DNA from: Thermanaeromonas toyohensis ToBE
Lineage (GTDB): Bacteria > Bacillota > DSM-521 > Neomoorellales > Neomoorellaceae
Length of the DNA: 64,000 nucleotides
Assembly (NCBI RefSeq): GCF_900176005.1
Contig: NZ_LT838272.1
Location: 2,251,587 to 2,315,586 of the forward strand
Direction: 5' to 3'
Below the pieces are notes generated by a model. That model saw only the letters and a list, made by a program, of their open reading frames with translations, was not told the DNA's origin and made no database searches. Shown in pieces: positions 7,501 through 17,633 of this stretch (position 1 is the stretch's first letter; the number at the start of each line of letters is the position of its first letter). Both the position numbers and the translations under genes were made by a program.

Positions 7501-9471
7501 CTAACGCGTCCGCAGCCCATATTTATCTAGTTTCCGGTACAAGGTGTTCCGGGCTATGCCTAAGGTCTTCGCCACTTTAGTTATATTTCCACTGTAATAT
7601 TCAAGAAGGCGCCTAATCTCCTGTTTTTCCAGCTCGGCCAAAGTTGCCGGAGAAAAAGAAGAAGGTCTATCCTCTTGGGTAGTACGGGACTCCCATAAAT
7701 AAGGGGGTAAATGAGAAGGTAAAAGAATATCCCCTTGCGCTAAATTTACTGCCCATTCGGCCACGTTGCGCAGCTCCCTTACATTTCCTGGCCAATCATA
7801 TCTCTCTAATAAAGGCCAGATACTTGGATCTATCCGGATGGTATTTCTACCTAACTTTTGTGAAACTTGACAGACAAAATGCTCGAAGAGAAGAGGTATA
7901 TCGCTTTTACGCTCGCGTAAAGGGCAAAGACGAATAATAAAGACCCCCAGGCGGAAGTAGAGATCCTCTCGAAATTTTTTCTCCTTAACTAGCTTCGATA
8001 AATCAGAGTTAGTAGCCGCAATAACCCGGACGTCTAGCGGGATCTCTTTCTGTCCCCCTAGACGTACCACCTTCTTTTCTTCTAGCACCCGTAAAAGATA
8101 CACCTGCATCTCCCAAGGCATCTCGCCAATCTCATCTAAAAACAGAGTACCCCCTTGGGCTTGCTCAAATTTGCCTGGCTTACCCTCTGGCCGCGCACCA
8201 GTAAAGGCTCCACCCACATAACCAAAAAGCTCGCTACCTACTAGTTCCCGTGGTAAGGCACCGCAATTTACAGCTACAAAGGGGCCCTTACGACCGCTAG
8301 CCTCATGTATAGCCCGGGCGAACATCTCTTTCCCTGTTCCTGTTTCACCCATAATAAGCACCGGAGAATCACTGCGGGCCGCAATATAAGCCAAGCGTAT
8401 GCTTTCCCGGAAATGAGGATTATGCCCTAAAATTTTCTCAAATCCTGGTAGACCGGGAGGTAGATGTATATAAAACTGCCTGTTATTAAGCAATTTAAAG
8501 GCTATCACAGCGCCTATAGTTTCATTATAATCACCAGTTATAGGGGAAAGATCCGCCCTGCAACGCAAGATCTCTTTCCTACCCTGTACAACTATTTCCT
8601 TGTCCTTTATACTTTGTCGCGCCCCTATAAGGGATAAAATTTCCTGGAAATTGTCAAATATTTCTTCCGCTTTTCGCCCCCTTAACTCTTCTGGCTTCCA
8701 TCCCAAAACCTTCTCACAGGCGTAATTAGCTCTGATTAGTTTTCCCGTCCTATCTACCACTAATAGGGGTTCGCTATTATTTTCTAAAAAGTGTTTAAGA
8801 ATTTGCTGGTAGGTCAGGGCTTCCTTTTGGGCCCTGCTCTGTCTTAGACTATTTTCAATAGCCATGGCTGCAGCTACCACCGTAGCTAGCGCCTGTTTAT
8901 TCTCGCGGTGCCAGGGGCCAGAAATATCTATTACTCCTATAACTTGGCCTTCGGGGCTAAAAATGGGGGAACCAGCGCATGTCCAGGAATGATGGCCAGA
9001 GCAGAAATGCTCTGCTGCTGTAACCTGCAAAGCTTGGCCTAAAGCGAGGGCGGTACCTATACCATTAGTACCCACCTTATCTTCTCGCCAGCAAGCACCA
9101 GGAATAAAATTGATCTTTCGAGCCATATCTATAGTTTCCTGATAGTTCCCTAACATTTCCAATATGTATCCGTCCTCTCCTACTAAGACTACCAGGAAAC
9201 CTAAGTTACCGCACAACCCTAAAAGCTTCTTCATCACCGGCCGGGCAGCCCGGATCAGCTCTTCCTGCCTTTCCTTGGCCTCTTTCAAGGCAGGACCCTC
9301 AATAATTTCCTGCCCTCGCCCATCATAAGGATTAACGCCTATATTCTTACACCTTTCCCAAGACGTAAGTATTTCTGGTCTTATAGCCTGTCCTGAAATG
9401 GTATTGGTATTAAGGTAGTTATTCCACTCTTGCCACACTTTTTGATATACTCCATAAAAATTTTCTGCCAT
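7501..9471 (-). CDS. acoR: Sigma-54-dependent activator of acetoin catabolism
   Basis: 656 residues from the ATG at 9471; a TTG at 9492 is a less likely start. Order: an N-terminal GAF-type sensor segment with GTNGIGTAL and CSGHH-type motifs, a PAS domain near 240, and an AAA+ domain with Walker A GETGTGKE (375-382), the sigma-54 contact loop GAFTGA (about 414) and Walker B LFLDEIGEM. A C-terminal Fis-type helix-turn-helix follows (NITKVAKTLGIARNTLYRK). It is the standard architecture of AcoR, which opens sigma-54 promoters in response to acetoin. It is encoded upstream of acoA on the same strand, and its terminator overlaps the promoter it should activate. Confidence 0.93.
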   Translation of the reverse strand: MAENFYGVYQKVWQEWNNYLNTNTISGQAIRPEILTSWERCKNIGVNPYDGRGQEIIEGPALKEAKERQEELIRAARPVMKKLLGLCGNLGFLVVLVGEDGYILEMLGNYQETIDMARKINFIPGACWREDKVGTNGIGTALALGQALQVTAAEHFCSGHHSWTCAGSPIFSPEGQVIGVIDISGPWHRENKQALATVVAAAMAIENSLRQSRAQKEALTYQQILKHFLENNSEPLLVVDRTGKLIRANYACEKVLGWKPEELRGRKAEEIFDNFQEILSLIGARQSIKDKEIVVQGRKEILRCRADLSPITGDYNETIGAVIAFKLLNNRQFYIHLPPGLPGFEKILGHNPHFRESIRLAYIAARSDSPVLIMGETGTGKEMFARAIHEASGRKGPFVAVNCGALPRELVGSELFGYVGGAFTGARPEGKPGKFEQAQGGTLFLDEIGEMPWEMQVYLLRVLEEKKVVRLGGQKEIPLDVRVIAATNSDLSKLVKEKKFREDLYFRLGVFIIRLCPLRERKSDIPLLFEHFVCQVSQKLGRNTIRIDPSIWPLLERYDWPGNVRELRNVAEWAVNLAQGDILLPSHLPPYLWESRTTQEDRPSSFSPATLAELEKQEIRRLLEYYSGNITKVAKTLGIARNTLYRKLDKYGLRTR

Positions 9472-9630
9472 GCACCTCGCCCCCCGCACCAATTTAATCT
9501 ATTATTTCTTCACGGGGGGCGAGACTCCTTTCACCTTTGGAAAATAATTTTAAATATTCACCCCAAATACCACCGTTCGCCAGGGTCTACCTCCCTTGCA
9601 AGGTTCAAGGAAAGGTTACTTTTATGTTCA

Positions 9631-11094
9631 CTATAGAAAACCAACAAATTTCCTATAAGCCTCCTCCCAAGCTGAAGTATCTTGGGGCTCATACACTTTA
9701 AGTTCGCAAGAATTACGCACTATCTCCCGTAGCTCGGCTAAAGAATTAACCTGTTTTAAAGCCATGGCCTGGATTAATAAATTACCCATGGCCGTAGCTT
9801 CTACTGGTCCAGCTAACACCGGACGGTTTGTGGCATCAGCTGTAAATTGGCAAAGGAGCTCATTCTTGGTACCTCCGCCTACTATATGGATAACGTGCAA
9901 GCGTTTCCTTAAAATCTCTTCTAATTTATCAAGTACCCACCTGTATTTTAAAGCCAAGCTTTCCAGGGCACACCTTATAATCTCCCCCTTGCTTTGGGGT
10001 ACAGGCTGGCCTGTTTCCTGGCAGAATTTCTGGATGGCCGCTGGCATATCTTCGGGATTTAAGAAAGAAGGATGGTCAGGATCCACTAAAGAAACAAGGG
10101 GCCTAGCTTCCCGGGCCATCTGGGTTAAAGTAGTATAATCTAGAATCTCTCCCTGGCGCTCGAAAGCGCGCCGGCATTCTTGCACCAGCCATAGACCCAC
10201 TACGTTCTTAAGCAGGCGGAAAGTTCCCGCCACACCGCCTTCATTGGTAAAGTTCAACCTTAAGGTATCTTGGTTAATTACCGGCTCCGGTACTTCCACC
10301 CCCACCAGGGACCAGGTTCCGGAGCTAATATACAAGTAATCCGGCATCTGGGCCGGTACAGCGGCTACAGCGCTAGCAGTATCATGACTTGCAGGAGCAA
10401 TGACCGGTACTTCCCTGGCGCCTGTCTCTTTGGCCACCTGGGGAAGTAGGGTTCCCAAGATAGTACCAGGTGGGTGTATCTCAGGTAAGATAGAAGAAGG
10501 AAGTTCCAAGGAGGTCAACAATTCTCTAGCCCAATCTCCGGATCTAGGATCATACATCTGGGTAGTGGTAGCAATGGTGAACTCACTAGCCTTTTGTCCT
10601 GTAAGAAAGAAATTAAAGAGATCGGGCATCATGAGAAAAGCCTTAGCTTGGGCCAGTAAGGAGGGCTGTTGCAACCTATAGGCTAATAACTGGTATAGAG
10701 AATTTATAGGCATGAACTGGATACCTGTCCGGTAAAATATTTTATCCTGCGGCACCCTTTTAAAGGCTTCCTCCATCACGCCTTGGGTACGGCTATCCCG
10801 GTAATGATAGGGATTACTTAAGAGGATATCCTTCTCCCCTAAAAGGGCAAAATCTACTCCCCACGTATCTATCCCTATACTTTGGATATCCCTTCCATAA
10901 CGGGCTACAGCCAGCAGCAAACCCTTCTTTATTTCATGAAAAAGACGTAAGGCATCCCAATAAAGGTTATCTAATACCCGTACAGGCTCATTGGGAAAGC
11001 GATAAACTTCGTCTAAAGTAACACGACCATCTCTTAATGTGCCTACTATAGCCCGACCGCTCTCTGCTCCCAAGTCAAAGGCTAGAAAGCGCAT
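9631..11094 (-). CDS. rhaB: Rhamnulokinase (FGGY sugar kinase)
   Basis: 487 residues. The N-terminal LAFDLGAESGRAIVG and IGIDTWGVDFALL are hallmarks of RhaB, and the FGGY C-terminal half has ASHDTASAVAAVP and HIVGGGTKNELLCQ. RhaB phosphorylates L-rhamnulose at C1; related enzymes accept L-fuculose. It is the last gene of the sugar operon, after the aldolase that would split its product. No rhamnose isomerase lies nearby, so the ketose probably comes from the L-fucose isomerase upstream. An AAGGGGGG site precedes the ATG. Confidence 0.9.
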   Translation of the reverse strand: MRFLAFDLGAESGRAIVGTLRDGRVTLDEVYRFPNEPVRVLDNLYWDALRLFHEIKKGLLLAVARYGRDIQSIGIDTWGVDFALLGEKDILLSNPYHYRDSRTQGVMEEAFKRVPQDKIFYRTGIQFMPINSLYQLLAYRLQQPSLLAQAKAFLMMPDLFNFFLTGQKASEFTIATTTQMYDPRSGDWARELLTSLELPSSILPEIHPPGTILGTLLPQVAKETGAREVPVIAPASHDTASAVAAVPAQMPDYLYISSGTWSLVGVEVPEPVINQDTLRLNFTNEGGVAGTFRLLKNVVGLWLVQECRRAFERQGEILDYTTLTQMAREARPLVSLVDPDHPSFLNPEDMPAAIQKFCQETGQPVPQSKGEIIRCALESLALKYRWVLDKLEEILRKRLHVIHIVGGGTKNELLCQFTADATNRPVLAGPVEATAMGNLLIQAMALKQVNSLAELREIVRNSCELKVYEPQDTSAWEEAYRKFVGFL

Positions 11095-11135
11095 GAAACC
11101 CGAACCCCCCTTTCAACCTTCAGCCGCTAAAGTTA

Positions 11136-11732
11136 TTACCAAGTGTGATACCTATCGGTACCCTTCCGGTACTCTTTAATATCCTTCTGCAAGGCTTCAG
11201 TGAAGTAAATGATCTGGCTAGAGATTTCTAAAGAAGAGGTCCACTGGTAAGCTTCCTCCAAAAACTGGCCAATGGCAAAAGTACCGTGCCCGCGTAACAC
11301 TACAATCTTATACTTCTGCAAAGCCTCCGACACAATAGTAGCTACTTCTTCTGCTCCCACTGTATACTCTGAGCTTAAGACCGGTACCCGGTGAAGTAGA
11401 TATGAGCCTTCAGAATCAAGAGGGATTATCTCATCCCGCGTAAGGGAGAGGGCTACAGTAATCGGGGGATGGGCATGGATTATGGCCAGAGCTGAAGTTT
11501 TTTTATAAATAGCCCGGTGGACGCCTATTTCTGTAGAAGCCAAAGCTATATGGCTGTCGTCCTTTTCCAATCCCGTTTCTATAAGATCATGCTCTTTCAA
11601 GCGGCCTATCATGGAACCTCGCCGGGTAATAAGTATACGGTCTCCTAGCCTGACACTCATATTACCTCCATGGGAACTGACGAGCCCAGCTAAAAAAAGA
11701 TCACGGCCAATATCTCTAAATTCCTGGTACAT
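11136..11732 (-). CDS. Class II aldolase, L-fuculose-1-phosphate aldolase type
   Basis: 199 residues from the ATG at 11732, which follows GAGGAGG at 7 nt; an upstream in-frame codon at 11747 lies before that site. The zinc-binding histidines are visible in IIHAHPP and LRGHGTFAIG, and the substrate glycines in SSHGGNMSVR. Such aldolases cleave L-fuculose-1-P or L-rhamnulose-1-P to dihydroxyacetone phosphate and L-lactaldehyde. The length fits FucA (about 215) better than RhaD (about 270). The start overlaps the end of the AOR gene, so lactaldehyde formation and oxidation are co-translated. Confidence 0.85.
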   Translation of the reverse strand: MYQEFRDIGRDLFLAGLVSSHGGNMSVRLGDRILITRRGSMIGRLKEHDLIETGLEKDDSHIALASTEIGVHRAIYKKTSALAIIHAHPPITVALSLTRDEIIPLDSEGSYLLHRVPVLSSEYTVGAEEVATIVSEALQKYKIVVLRGHGTFAIGQFLEEAYQWTSSLEISSQIIYFTEALQKDIKEYRKGTDRYHTW

Positions 11733-13509
11733 TTTGATCCTCCTCAAGCAAGCCCAGCTCGGCTAATTTTTTAGCAGTAGGTTTCCCGTCAGCATCCCAG
11801 CCCCGAAAACGGTAATACTCCTCTAGCATCTTTTGAAGCTCTACTTTCTGGCCGGATGAGGGCCCTTTAACATGGGGTTGTTCAAGGATACGCGAAGGTA
11901 AAGTATCGTCTTTCTTAGTGAATCCCGCCCGCAGGTTATAAAGGCGCTCTAAGTTATAAATGCGTTCACCAATGCGCTGCAAATCTTGCGCTTTATATTC
12001 CTTGCCCAGAGCAGCCGTTAAAAGCCGGGCAAAATATTCATCGGAAATGGCAAAGGTGGCAAAAACGCATACTACCAACGAATCTGCTGCTGCCCAAGAA
12101 TTTTGTATAACTATCACTATTCCCGCTTTACCCGAGGTGGCAAATCGGTCTACCAACTTGGGGGCGCCTAATACTTCCGGTCCCAACATGTTAGCCCGCA
12201 AGTGACATCCACCACGATTGGAAGTAGCATAAGCTAGTCCTTGGCCTTTCATTCCACGAGGATCATAGGCAGGGAGCTCTAACCCTTTGACCTGCATGGC
12301 AACTTCCGGTGCTCCACATCTTTCGGCTAGCCTTTTAGAGCCCTCCGCCAAAAGATCGCCTATGCCTTGCCGATAAGCTATTTTTTTAATGATCTCGGGG
12401 AGCAAGGCTGCATCGCCAAAGGAAAGCCGCTCATTTAAGAGACCTTGCTGGCTTAACTCCATGGCGCAGGCTATAGTAGCACCCGTGGAAATAGTGTCTA
12501 GTCCCAGCTCGTTGCAGAGAAGATTTGCTTTAATTATAGCCTCTAAATTATCAATACCGCAGTCGGCACCCAAAGCCCACACCGTTTCATACTCTGGCCC
12601 GTGGACTACTTCCTCGCCTATCTTTATCTCGCGCCCACACCCAATGGGGCATCCCCAGCAAGCAGTTCTCTTAAACAAGAGCCTCTCCAGAGCCTCTCCC
12701 GAAATATTCTCAGCTCCTTCAAAATAGGGTTCCTGGTAGTTTCTCGTAGGAAAGGCACCTATTTCATTTAAAATATTAACGAGCATGGAAGTACCAAACT
12801 GGGGCAGCCCTTTAGACGTAATGGGGTTAGCCTTAATTTGTTTTCGGGCTTCATATACTACAAAATCAAACTGTTCCGGGTCGGCAATTTGAGGCTTTTG
12901 TGTTCCGTTAACTACAATAGCTTTCAAATTTTTAGAGCCCATTACCGCCCCCACGCCGCCCCGTCCGAAAGCCCGCCTGCCGTCGGCTATTATGGCAGCA
13001 AACCGGACCAAATTCTCTCCTGCCGGCCCTATACAGAGAACCGCAGAATTTTCCCCCTGCTTAAGGGCTTGCAAAGTAGAAAGCGTATCTTTACCCCAAA
13101 GCTCTGGTACCTCAATTATCTTCGCCCCTTTTTCGCTTAAACTTAAATATACCGGCTTATGCGCCTTACCCCTTATGATCAGGGCGTCATAGCCGGCCTG
13201 CTTTAACTTAACCCCAAAGCTCCCCCCTACATTGGAATCATGGATCGTACCAGTAAGAGGAGATTTGGTAGAAAAGGTAGCTCGCCCCGCAGCAGGGGCC
13301 TTCGTACCCGTAAGGGGACCCGTAGCAAACACCATCACATTTTCAGGACTTAAGGGTTCTGTTGCAGGGGGTACATTATCCCATACTAGCCTCGCCCCTA
13401 GACCCCTTCCGCCCAAATATTTTTGGGCTAAATCAAGTGGCAGCTCTTTGACCTCTATACTATGGGTAGTAAGATCGATATCTAAGATTTTCCCCATCCA
13501 GCCGTACAT
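11716..13509 (-). CDS. aor: Aldehyde:ferredoxin oxidoreductase (tungsten/molybdenum pterin enzyme)
   Basis: 597 residues, full AOR length. The N-terminal domain starts MYGWMGKILDIDLT, a pterin-binding region follows (GRGLGARL, GRGGVGAVMGSKNLKA), and the cluster motif CWGCPIGC lies near 290 with a later Cys in SLVVCVF for the 4Fe-4S cluster. AORs oxidise aldehydes to acids and reduce ferredoxin in the cytoplasm of anaerobes. It overlaps the aldolase gene and follows a MoaD-like gene, which strongly suggests L-lactaldehyde from the aldolase as substrate. Substrate choice is inferred; the family is clear. Confidence 0.93.
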   Translation of the reverse strand: MYGWMGKILDIDLTTHSIEVKELPLDLAQKYLGGRGLGARLVWDNVPPATEPLSPENVMVFATGPLTGTKAPAAGRATFSTKSPLTGTIHDSNVGGSFGVKLKQAGYDALIIRGKAHKPVYLSLSEKGAKIIEVPELWGKDTLSTLQALKQGENSAVLCIGPAGENLVRFAAIIADGRRAFGRGGVGAVMGSKNLKAIVVNGTQKPQIADPEQFDFVVYEARKQIKANPITSKGLPQFGTSMLVNILNEIGAFPTRNYQEPYFEGAENISGEALERLLFKRTACWGCPIGCGREIKIGEEVVHGPEYETVWALGADCGIDNLEAIIKANLLCNELGLDTISTGATIACAMELSQQGLLNERLSFGDAALLPEIIKKIAYRQGIGDLLAEGSKRLAERCGAPEVAMQVKGLELPAYDPRGMKGQGLAYATSNRGGCHLRANMLGPEVLGAPKLVDRFATSGKAGIVIVIQNSWAAADSLVVCVFATFAISDEYFARLLTAALGKEYKAQDLQRIGERIYNLERLYNLRAGFTKKDDTLPSRILEQPHVKGPSSGQKVELQKMLEEYYRFRGWDADGKPTAKKLAELGLLEEDQNVPGI

Positions 13510-13541
13510 AGAAGTTAACCCCGCCTTCGCTAAGATGTTTC

Positions 13542-13781
13542 TTAGCCGCCTCCCAACGGTGGAAAAACACTTACCACGTCGCCAGGTGAAAGCTCTTTCT
13601 CCAAGGTGGCATGTACACCGTTTACTAAGATCAACATCGGTTCTTCTAGGGTAACGTTAAGCTTTTCTAGCACGTCAGCTACCTGAGCAGGGGTTTCTAT
13701 TTCTAGCTTTAATGTACCGTTTCCTTTTTCCTTAGGAAGATACCGGCGCAGATGCCCAAACAGGCGGACTTCGATTATCAT
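13542..13781 (-). CDS. MoaD/ThiS-like sulfur carrier protein
   Basis: 79 residues of ubiquitin-like fold type, starting MIIEVRLFGHLRRYLP and ending in the glycine tail PPLGGG needed for thiocarboxylate formation. MoaD donates sulfur to the molybdopterin precursor. Many AOR genes have a dedicated MoaD-like neighbour, thought to serve tungstopterin synthesis. It lies 32 nt upstream of aor and about 100 nt after the sugar-binding-protein gene. A Gly-rich run at the end (GGG) suggests processing or a one-residue extension. Confidence 0.88.
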   Translation of the reverse strand: MIIEVRLFGHLRRYLPKEKGNGTLKLEIETPAQVADVLEKLNVTLEEPMLILVNGVHATLEKELSPGDVVSVFPPLGGG

Positions 13782-13830
13782 GGGTCTTGATTCACACCTT
13801 GTATGCTTGATCGTTGTCAGGCTAAAGTTT

Positions 13831-13864
13831 CCAGCCCAACCGGCTCTAGGGCCGGTTGAGCTGG
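13831..13864 (-). other. Intercistronic hairpin between sugar-binding protein and moaD
   Basis: A 14-bp stem with one mismatch and a 6-nt loop lies 17 nt beyond the stop of the binding-protein gene, with no T-tract. Such hairpins often protect the abundant binding-protein message or partly stop transcription. Confidence 0.6.
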
Positions 13865-13880
13865 GCTTAGTTGGTACACA

Positions 13881-14891
13881 CTACTCGTACAGCAGCGGCT
13901 TAATTTGCGGGGAATCTATATTCGACTTATCGTACCAGTGGAAGCCTGTATCGATCTGTTTTGGTAGCTTTTCACCCTTTATAGCCTTCACAGCCGCCTC
14001 AACAGCCTTGTACCCTATGTTGATGGGGTCCTGGGTTATAGCACCAGCCATTATACCGCTACGGATAGCATCCATCTGCAGCTTACCAGAATCGTAACCT
14101 ACAATAACAATTTTACCTTCTTTCTTCAGCTCTTTTACAGCATTTATGATCCCCACTGCAGAACCTTCATTGGCACCAAAGAAGCCTTTGAGGTTAGGAT
14201 GAGCTTGAATAATGGCCTTCGCCAGGTCGGTAGATTTGAGATGGTCGCCGCCACCGTACTGGATATCGACAATCTTGATTTTAGGATATTTCTCCTTAAT
14301 GCGGTTAACGAAACCATCGCGGCGGTCGATACCGGTACGGCTAGTCTGGTCGTGCACGATTAGAGCGATCTCTCCTTCTCCACCGATAAGCTCCGCCATT
14401 TTATCAGCAGCAAAAGCAGCAGCAGCGACATTGTTAGTGGCAACGGTTGTAACGGGGATATCGCTGTCTACACCCGAGTCAAACCCGATAACTGGAATGT
14501 TTGCTGCTTTAGCTTTCTCCAAGAGAGGTATAACCGCTTTGCTGTCTAGGGCAGCTAAACAGATGGCGCTGGGGTTTTTGCTCAACGCAGCTTGGAGCAT
14601 ATCGATCTGTTTGTCAACCTGGGATTCACTTTCTGGCCCTTCAAAAGTGATGTCCACATTATAGTCTTTCGCAGCTTTCTCCGCACCCAATTTTACAGCT
14701 TGCCAGAACTGGTGCTGGAAACCTTTAGAAATGAGAGGGATATAGGGTTTCTTACCGGATTCCGTCTGTTTTGTCTCCCCTTGCTGGGGCGCGGCTTGCT
14801 TCGTTTCCGTCTTCTGGCCACAACCGGCCACTAGCGCGAGGGCAAGCAATAGACTCACAAAAAGGGTAAAGAATTTAATGTTCTTCCGCAT
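13881..14891 (-). CDS. ABC sugar transporter, substrate-binding lipoprotein (RbsB family)
   Basis: 336 residues from the ATG at 14891, which follows GGAGGTCA; an ATG-like start at 14915 is too far upstream. The signal peptide ends in a lipobox LVAGC, giving a membrane-anchored lipoprotein. The mature part is a type I periplasmic-binding fold with FGANEGSAVGI and IVGYDSGK, as in ribose/galactose binders. It feeds the permease and ATPase encoded just upstream. The substrate is likely the operon's deoxy-sugar or pentose. Confidence 0.9.
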   Translation of the reverse strand: MRKNIKFFTLFVSLLLALALVAGCGQKTETKQAAPQQGETKQTESGKKPYIPLISKGFQHQFWQAVKLGAEKAAKDYNVDITFEGPESESQVDKQIDMLQAALSKNPSAICLAALDSKAVIPLLEKAKAANIPVIGFDSGVDSDIPVTTVATNNVAAAAFAADKMAELIGGEGEIALIVHDQTSRTGIDRRDGFVNRIKEKYPKIKIVDIQYGGGDHLKSTDLAKAIIQAHPNLKGFFGANEGSAVGIINAVKELKKEGKIVIVGYDSGKLQMDAIRSGIMAGAITQDPINIGYKAVEAAVKAIKGEKLPKQIDTGFHWYDKSNIDSPQIKPLLYE

Positions 14892-15032
14892 AATAGTGAC
14901 CTCCTTTGGAGACATCCTTATTTAGTGTTATAATTTGAATGGTTATAAACTGTTAAAGGTTACAAAATACCTACATACTTCATTCCCCCTCCCTATGGTC
15001 AAAAACGCTTATCACAAAGCAGCAATAAAGTA

Positions 15033-16022
15033 TTACTGCTTACGTCGCCGGATTATATCCGCATACACAGCCATTATGACTATAGCGCCAATCACTACCA
15101 TCTGCCACTCTTGAGGAACAGAAAGGATACGTAACCCATTGGTCAGCACGCTCATTATAAACGCGCCTATGACCGTTCCTAATATACTGCCCTCACCACC
15201 ACTAAGGGAAGTGCCCCCGATAACAGCTGCCGCTATGGCTTCTAATTCATACCCCATACCCAAGGATGGTTGGGCAGAGTCAAGGCGAGATGCCATTATA
15301 ACCCCAGCTAATCCGCTGAACATTCCGCAGAGGGTATAAATAGCTATCTTCCAGGCGTCAACATTTATTCCCGAAAGGCGAGTAGCTTCTTCATTGCTGC
15401 CGAGGGCAAAATTATACCTCCCTAATACTGTCTTTGTGAGAATAACGCTGGCGATCACGGCTACACCTAAGAAAATGACTACTGCATTGGGAACACCCAA
15501 GATAGAACCCATGGCGATCTCGCGGAAGACCGGGGTATTGGTAAAGTAAATGGGCTTAGAGTGGGAAATAACAAGGGAAAGCCCACGCGCGATCATCATC
15601 ATGCCTAAAGTGGCAACGAACGGTGGTATTTTTAACTTCGCTGTAACCGAGCCATTAATAAAACCGCATAGCGCTCCTGTAACCAGCCCACCCAGTACGC
15701 CAAGTGCAACGGGTAGCTTCCAAAAGGTAATGAATACACCGCTCATAACTGAGGATAAGGTCATGACCGTACCGATGGATAGGTCGATTCCACCGCTGAT
15801 GATGACAAAGGTTACCCCTACTGCCAGTACACCGTCAACGGCAGTGGAGAGCAAAATACCCACTATATTGTCAAACGTGGCAAAATTTGGTGAAGCCAAA
15901 GAAAATACTATCAGCATTACAATCAAGCTAGCGAAAGCAGCTAGCTTCTGCACAGCATCTGCGCGGAGCAGAGATCTTTTGCGAGGCGTCTCTAATTCCA
16001 CGGTTAAGGGTTTATTTTCCAT
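15033..16022 (-). CDS. ABC sugar transporter permease (RbsC family)
   Basis: 329 residues, very hydrophobic, with eight or more membrane segments and the family motifs GIDLSIGTVM and AAAVIGGTSLSGGEG. It would form the membrane channel as a homodimer with the fused double ATPase encoded 45 nt upstream. The length is typical of RbsC (about 320). Order ATPase-permease-binding protein is the usual ribose-type arrangement. Confidence 0.92.
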   Translation of the reverse strand: MENKPLTVELETPRKRSLLRADAVQKLAAFASLIVMLIVFSLASPNFATFDNIVGILLSTAVDGVLAVGVTFVIISGGIDLSIGTVMTLSSVMSGVFITFWKLPVALGVLGGLVTGALCGFINGSVTAKLKIPPFVATLGMMMIARGLSLVISHSKPIYFTNTPVFREIAMGSILGVPNAVVIFLGVAVIASVILTKTVLGRYNFALGSNEEATRLSGINVDAWKIAIYTLCGMFSGLAGVIMASRLDSAQPSLGMGYELEAIAAAVIGGTSLSGGEGSILGTVIGAFIMSVLTNGLRILSVPQEWQMVVIGAIVIMAVYADIIRRRKQ

Positions 16023-16067
16023 ATTACAAAACCTCCGAAACCGATATTTAACACAAAAGCCCCACTT

Positions 16068-17633
16068 TCATTTTGTATGCATAGTAGCATATTTCATAAT
16101 GAGTTCTTCCGTAGCCTCCCCGGCATTTAATTCGCCTGTAATACGGCCCTCACACATTACAAGGATACGGTGGCTCATGCGTAAGATCTCCGGGAGTTCT
16201 GAGGAGATCATGATAATCGATTTCCCGCTTTCAGCTAAATCGTTGAGTAGCCTGTAGATTTCGCTTTTGGCTCCAACATCGATACCCCGGGTGGGTTCAT
16301 CAAATATCAAGATATCGCAGTTGCGCGTCAGCCATTTTCCTATAACTACTTTCTGCTGATTCCCGCCGGAAAGATATTTAACCTTTTGTTGCAGGTTAGG
16401 CGTTTTGATTTTAAGTTCGATTACCCGCCGTTGGGCTTCAGCCCTGGCCCTAGCCCTCTTAACCCAGCCGAGAAAACCCCGGAACTTTTCTAGGCTAGCC
16501 AGGACAATATTGGTTTCCACATCCATATCTAGCACTAAACCGTAACGCTTGCGGTCCTCGGAGAGATAACCGATCCCGTGCTTGACGGCGTCTTTAGGGC
16601 TCCTGATCTTTACCTTTCGACCCCGTACGTAGATTTCCCCCGCATCGATAGGATCTGCACCGAAAATAGCCCTGGCTACTTCTGTCCGGCCAGCACCCAT
16701 CAGCCCAGCAAAACCGAGTATTTCGCCTTTTTTCAGAGTGAAGCTTACGTCTTTAATAATACGACCACGTCTAAGATTCTTTACTTCTAGTACAACTTCT
16801 TGACTCCGTACTTCCGGGTTCAGACGAGAGCTCTCATAAATTTCTCGCCCCACCATCATACTGATGATATGATCAATAGTAGCATCGGAGGTAACGACGG
16901 TGTTGATGTAACGACCGTCGCGCATTACTGTGATACGATCCGAAATTTGCTTAACTTCCCCCAGGCGATGGGATATAAAAACTATCCCCACCCCTCTATC
17001 CCGAAGCTGGCGGATGATGCGGAAAAGCTCTTTGACTTCCGCCTCCGTCAGTGCTGCCGTTGGTTCATCCATAATCAATACCTCGGAATTGAAGGAAAGG
17101 GCTTTGGCTATCTCCACCATTTGCTGCTTGGCCACGGTAAGGTCGGAAACCTTGGCCCGTGGATCCAGGTCTAGGTGTAGCATATCAAGCAAGTATTTTG
17201 TCTTTTCGTTTATGGCTTTTTCATCTAGGATAAACCTCAAACCTTGGCGGGGCTCACGGCCAATAAAGATATTCTGGGCCACCGTCAAGTGGGGCATGAG
17301 GTTAAATTCCTGGTGGATCATGCTGATCCCTAATTCTTGTGCGGCCCTGGGGTTGGCGATCTCTACTTCCTTCCCCTTGTACAAGATGCGTCCAGCATCT
17401 TTTGTATACACGCCAGCCAGTATCTTCATCAGAGTGGACTTGCCTGCACCATTCTCGCCAACCAAAGCGTGTACCTCGCCCGACCGTAACTCAAAACGAC
17501 ATTCTTTTAGTGCGTGCACACCAGGAAAAGACTTCTCTATCCCTTCCATTACCACTAAAGTTCCACCCAACTGGTACCACCCCAGATCCGGATATCCCCC
17601 GGTAGAGTCGCCTTCAGGTTTCAAAAAAATCAC
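16068..17633 (-). CDS. ABC sugar transporter, double ATPase subunit (RbsA family)
   Basis: 521 residues with two ATPase halves. The first has Walker A GENGAGKS, signature [12 protein letters not shown] and Walker [12 protein letters not shown]. The second has a degenerate P-loop (GLMGAGRTE), signature LSGGNQQKV and [12 protein letters not shown], as in RbsA/MglA proteins. The GTG at 17633 overlaps the fucI stop (GTGA), suggesting coupling. However, the family usually begins near [10 protein letters not shown], so starts at GTG 17555 or ATG 17549, behind GGGTGG, are also possible. It energises import of the operon sugar. Confidence 0.92.
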   Translation of the reverse strand: MIFLKPEGDSTGGYPDLGWYQLGGTLVVMEGIEKSFPGVHALKECRFELRSGEVHALVGENGAGKSTLMKILAGVYTKDAGRILYKGKEVEIANPRAAQELGISMIHQEFNLMPHLTVAQNIFIGREPRQGLRFILDEKAINEKTKYLLDMLHLDLDPRAKVSDLTVAKQQMVEIAKALSFNSEVLIMDEPTAALTEAEVKELFRIIRQLRDRGVGIVFISHRLGEVKQISDRITVMRDGRYINTVVTSDATIDHIISMMVGREIYESSRLNPEVRSQEVVLEVKNLRRGRIIKDVSFTLKKGEILGFAGLMGAGRTEVARAIFGADPIDAGEIYVRGRKVKIRSPKDAVKHGIGYLSEDRKRYGLVLDMDVETNIVLASLEKFRGFLGWVKRARARAEAQRRVIELKIKTPNLQQKVKYLSGGNQQKVVIGKWLTRNCDILIFDEPTRGIDVGAKSEIYRLLNDLAESGKSIIMISSELPEILRMSHRILVMCEGRITGELNAGEATEELIMKYATMHTK

